Shown here: positions 5,535 through 6,747 of the stretch, piece by piece
How the letters are laid out: every line of letters begins with the position of its first letter
Numbering within the stretch: the first letter of the stretch is position 1
DNA from: Bacteroidota bacterium
GTDB taxonomy: Bacteria > Bacteroidota > Bacteroidia > Chitinophagales > Chitinophagaceae
Reading direction: 5' to 3'
Assembly (NCBI GenBank): GCA_028877005.1
Contig: JAGWPI010000261.1
Coordinates: 1 to 6,747, forward strand
DNA: 6,747 nt
Program-made: the position numbers and the translations under genes
The notes under the pieces: generated by a model
Told to the model about the DNA's origin: nothing
Database searches by the model: none
What the model saw: the letters and a program-made list of their open reading frames with translations, nothing else

Positions 5535-6725
5535 ATGGCAAAAGAAAGCTTCTTGAGGGATAAACCCCACGTTAACGTTGGAACAATTGGTCACGTGGAT
5601 CATGGTAAAACCACCTTGACTGCAGCCATAACTACAATCTTATCTAAAAAAGGTATGGGTAATGTGGCTCGGAAATACGATGAGATTGATGGTGCACCTG
5701 AAGAAAAAGAACGTGGTATTACTATTAATACTGCACACGTGGAATATCAAACTGCTAATCGTCACTATGCGCACGTCGACTGTCCAGGTCACGCTGACTA
5801 TGTAAAAAATATGATTACCGGTGCTGCCCAAATGGATGGTGCCATATTGGTAGTTGCTGCTACCGATGGACCCATGCCTCAAACTAAAGAGCACATTTTG
5901 TTGGCTCGCCAGGTAGGTGTACCTCGTATTGTGGTTTTTATGAACAAAGTTGATTTAGTAGATGATCCCGAATTATTGGAATTAGTAGAAATGGAAATCC
6001 GTGAATTATTAAGTTCTTACGGTTTTGATGGCGATAACACCCCAATCATTCAAGGTTCTGCTACAGGTGCTTTGGCTGAAGATCCAAAATGGGTTGGTAA
6101 AATTGATGAATTAATGGATGCTGTTGATACTTACATTCCATTACCTCCCCGTCCTATTGATCAACCATTCTTAATGAGTGTGGAAGATGTATTTTCTATT
6201 ACAGGACGTGGTACAGTAGCCACCGGTCGTATTGAGCGTGGCATTATTAAAGTGGGTGAATCAGTTGAAATTGTAGGTTTAATGGAAGCACCTCTTTCTT
6301 CCACTGTTACAGGTGTAGAAATGTTTAAGAAATTATTAGATGAAGGTCAGGCCGGTGATAATGCAGGTTTATTATTACGTGGTATTGAAAAGAAAGACAT
6401 TCGTCGTGGTATGGTAATTTGCAAACCCAAAAGCATCACTCCGCATACCGAATTTAAAGGTGAAGTATATGTATTGAGCAAAGAAGAAGGTGGTCGTCAT
6501 ACACCATTCTTTAATAAATATCGTCCTCAGTTCTATTTCCGTACTACGAATGTTACAGGTGAAGTAAAATTGCCGGATGGTGTTGAAATGGTGATGCCCG
6601 GAGATAATGTAACTTTAGAGGTAACGTTGATTTCCCCTATCGCCATGGATAAAGGATTGGATTTTGCAATTCGCGAAGGTGGACGCACCGTAGGTGCCGG
6701 TCAGGTGACTGAGATCCTTAAGTAA
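5535..6725 (+). CDS. tuf: Elongation factor Tu
   Basis: EF-Tu is the cytoplasmic GTPase that carries aminoacyl-tRNA to the ribosomal A site. The 396-residue product is full length and its GTPase motifs are intact: GHVDHGKT (P-loop, 19-26), switch I RGITI (60-64) with Thr63, DCPGH (82-86), NKVD (137-140) and GSA (174-176). Domain 2 begins near 210 ([23 protein letters not shown]) and domain 3 near 303 ([22 protein letters not shown]); the ending AGQVTEILK is typical. Codons look more selective than in the neighbours, as expected for a very highly expressed gene (impression, not computed). The start is ATG in an A-rich leader without SD. It follows four tRNAs, in the same arrangement as E. coli tufB, and is probably co-transcribed with them. 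In many bacteria secE and nusG come next; only 22 bases remain here. Confidence 0.99.
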   Translation: MAKESFLRDKPHVNVGTIGHVDHGKTTLTAAITTILSKKGMGNVARKYDEIDGAPEEKERGITINTAHVEYQTANRHYAHVDCPGHADYVKNMITGAAQMDGAILVVAATDGPMPQTKEHILLARQVGVPRIVVFMNKVDLVDDPELLELVEMEIRELLSSYGFDGDNTPIIQGSATGALAEDPKWVGKIDELMDAVDTYIPLPPRPIDQPFLMSVEDVFSITGRGTVATGRIERGIIKVGESVEIVGLMEAPLSSTVTGVEMFKKLLDEGQAGDNAGLLLRGIEKKDIRRGMVICKPKSITPHTEFKGEVYVLSKEEGGRHTPFFNKYRPQFYFRTTNVTGEVKLPDGVEMVMPGDNVTLEVTLISPIAMDKGLDFAIREGGRTVGAGQVTEILK

Positions 6726-6747
6726 GTAGCAATTCTTTATCTGATAA

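Overview
The window is AT-rich chromosomal DNA from a member of the Bacteroidota, most likely a low-GC member of the Chitinophagales; the phylum is well supported, the family is a guess. The evidence is promoter boxes of the form TAnnTTTG with an upstream TTG, near-absence of Shine-Dalgarno (SD) sequences in front of genes, a bS21 of the Bacteroidota type, and the block rpsU - xerC - hpf - four tRNAs - tuf.

Layout. 2-487 (+) is the 3' part of an SGNH/GDSL hydrolase gene cut by the window edge. Convergent to it is tyrS (tyrosyl-tRNA synthetase, minus strand, 556-1842). A divergent gene at 1979-2356 (+) encodes a small RDD-family membrane protein. It converges within 7 bases on riboflavin synthase (2364-2984, minus). 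Divergent from that, rpsU (3092-3289) starts a plus-strand run: rpsU with its own promoter, SD and terminator, then xerC (3352-4254), hpf (4424-4726) with a strong terminator, then a promoter, tRNA-Thr(UGU), tRNA-Tyr(GUA), tRNA-Gly(UCC), tRNA-Thr(GGU), and tuf (5535-6725). No gene-free stretch exceeds 300 bases. The last 22 bases after tuf hold nothing recognisable.

How the genes fit together. The right half is a translation block: a small-subunit protein, a ribosome hibernation factor, tRNAs and EF-Tu, which delivers charged tRNAs to the ribosome. TyrRS on the left charges the tRNA-Tyr encoded on the right. XerC, which pairs with XerD to resolve chromosome dimers, sits inside this block. The hydrolase, the RDD protein and riboflavin synthase have no evident functional link to it.

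I see no mobile element, CRISPR array, toxin-antitoxin pair, phage gene or clearly new system. The most interesting signals are regulatory. rpsU is the only gene here with a strong SD, and its product has a Tyr at position 54, which fits autoregulation through anti-SD occlusion by bS21. The rpsU terminator ends directly against the xerC start codon. The tuf leader can form hairpins, one of them terminator-like. The tyrS promoter lies so close to the first ATG that a start four codons downstream is more likely.
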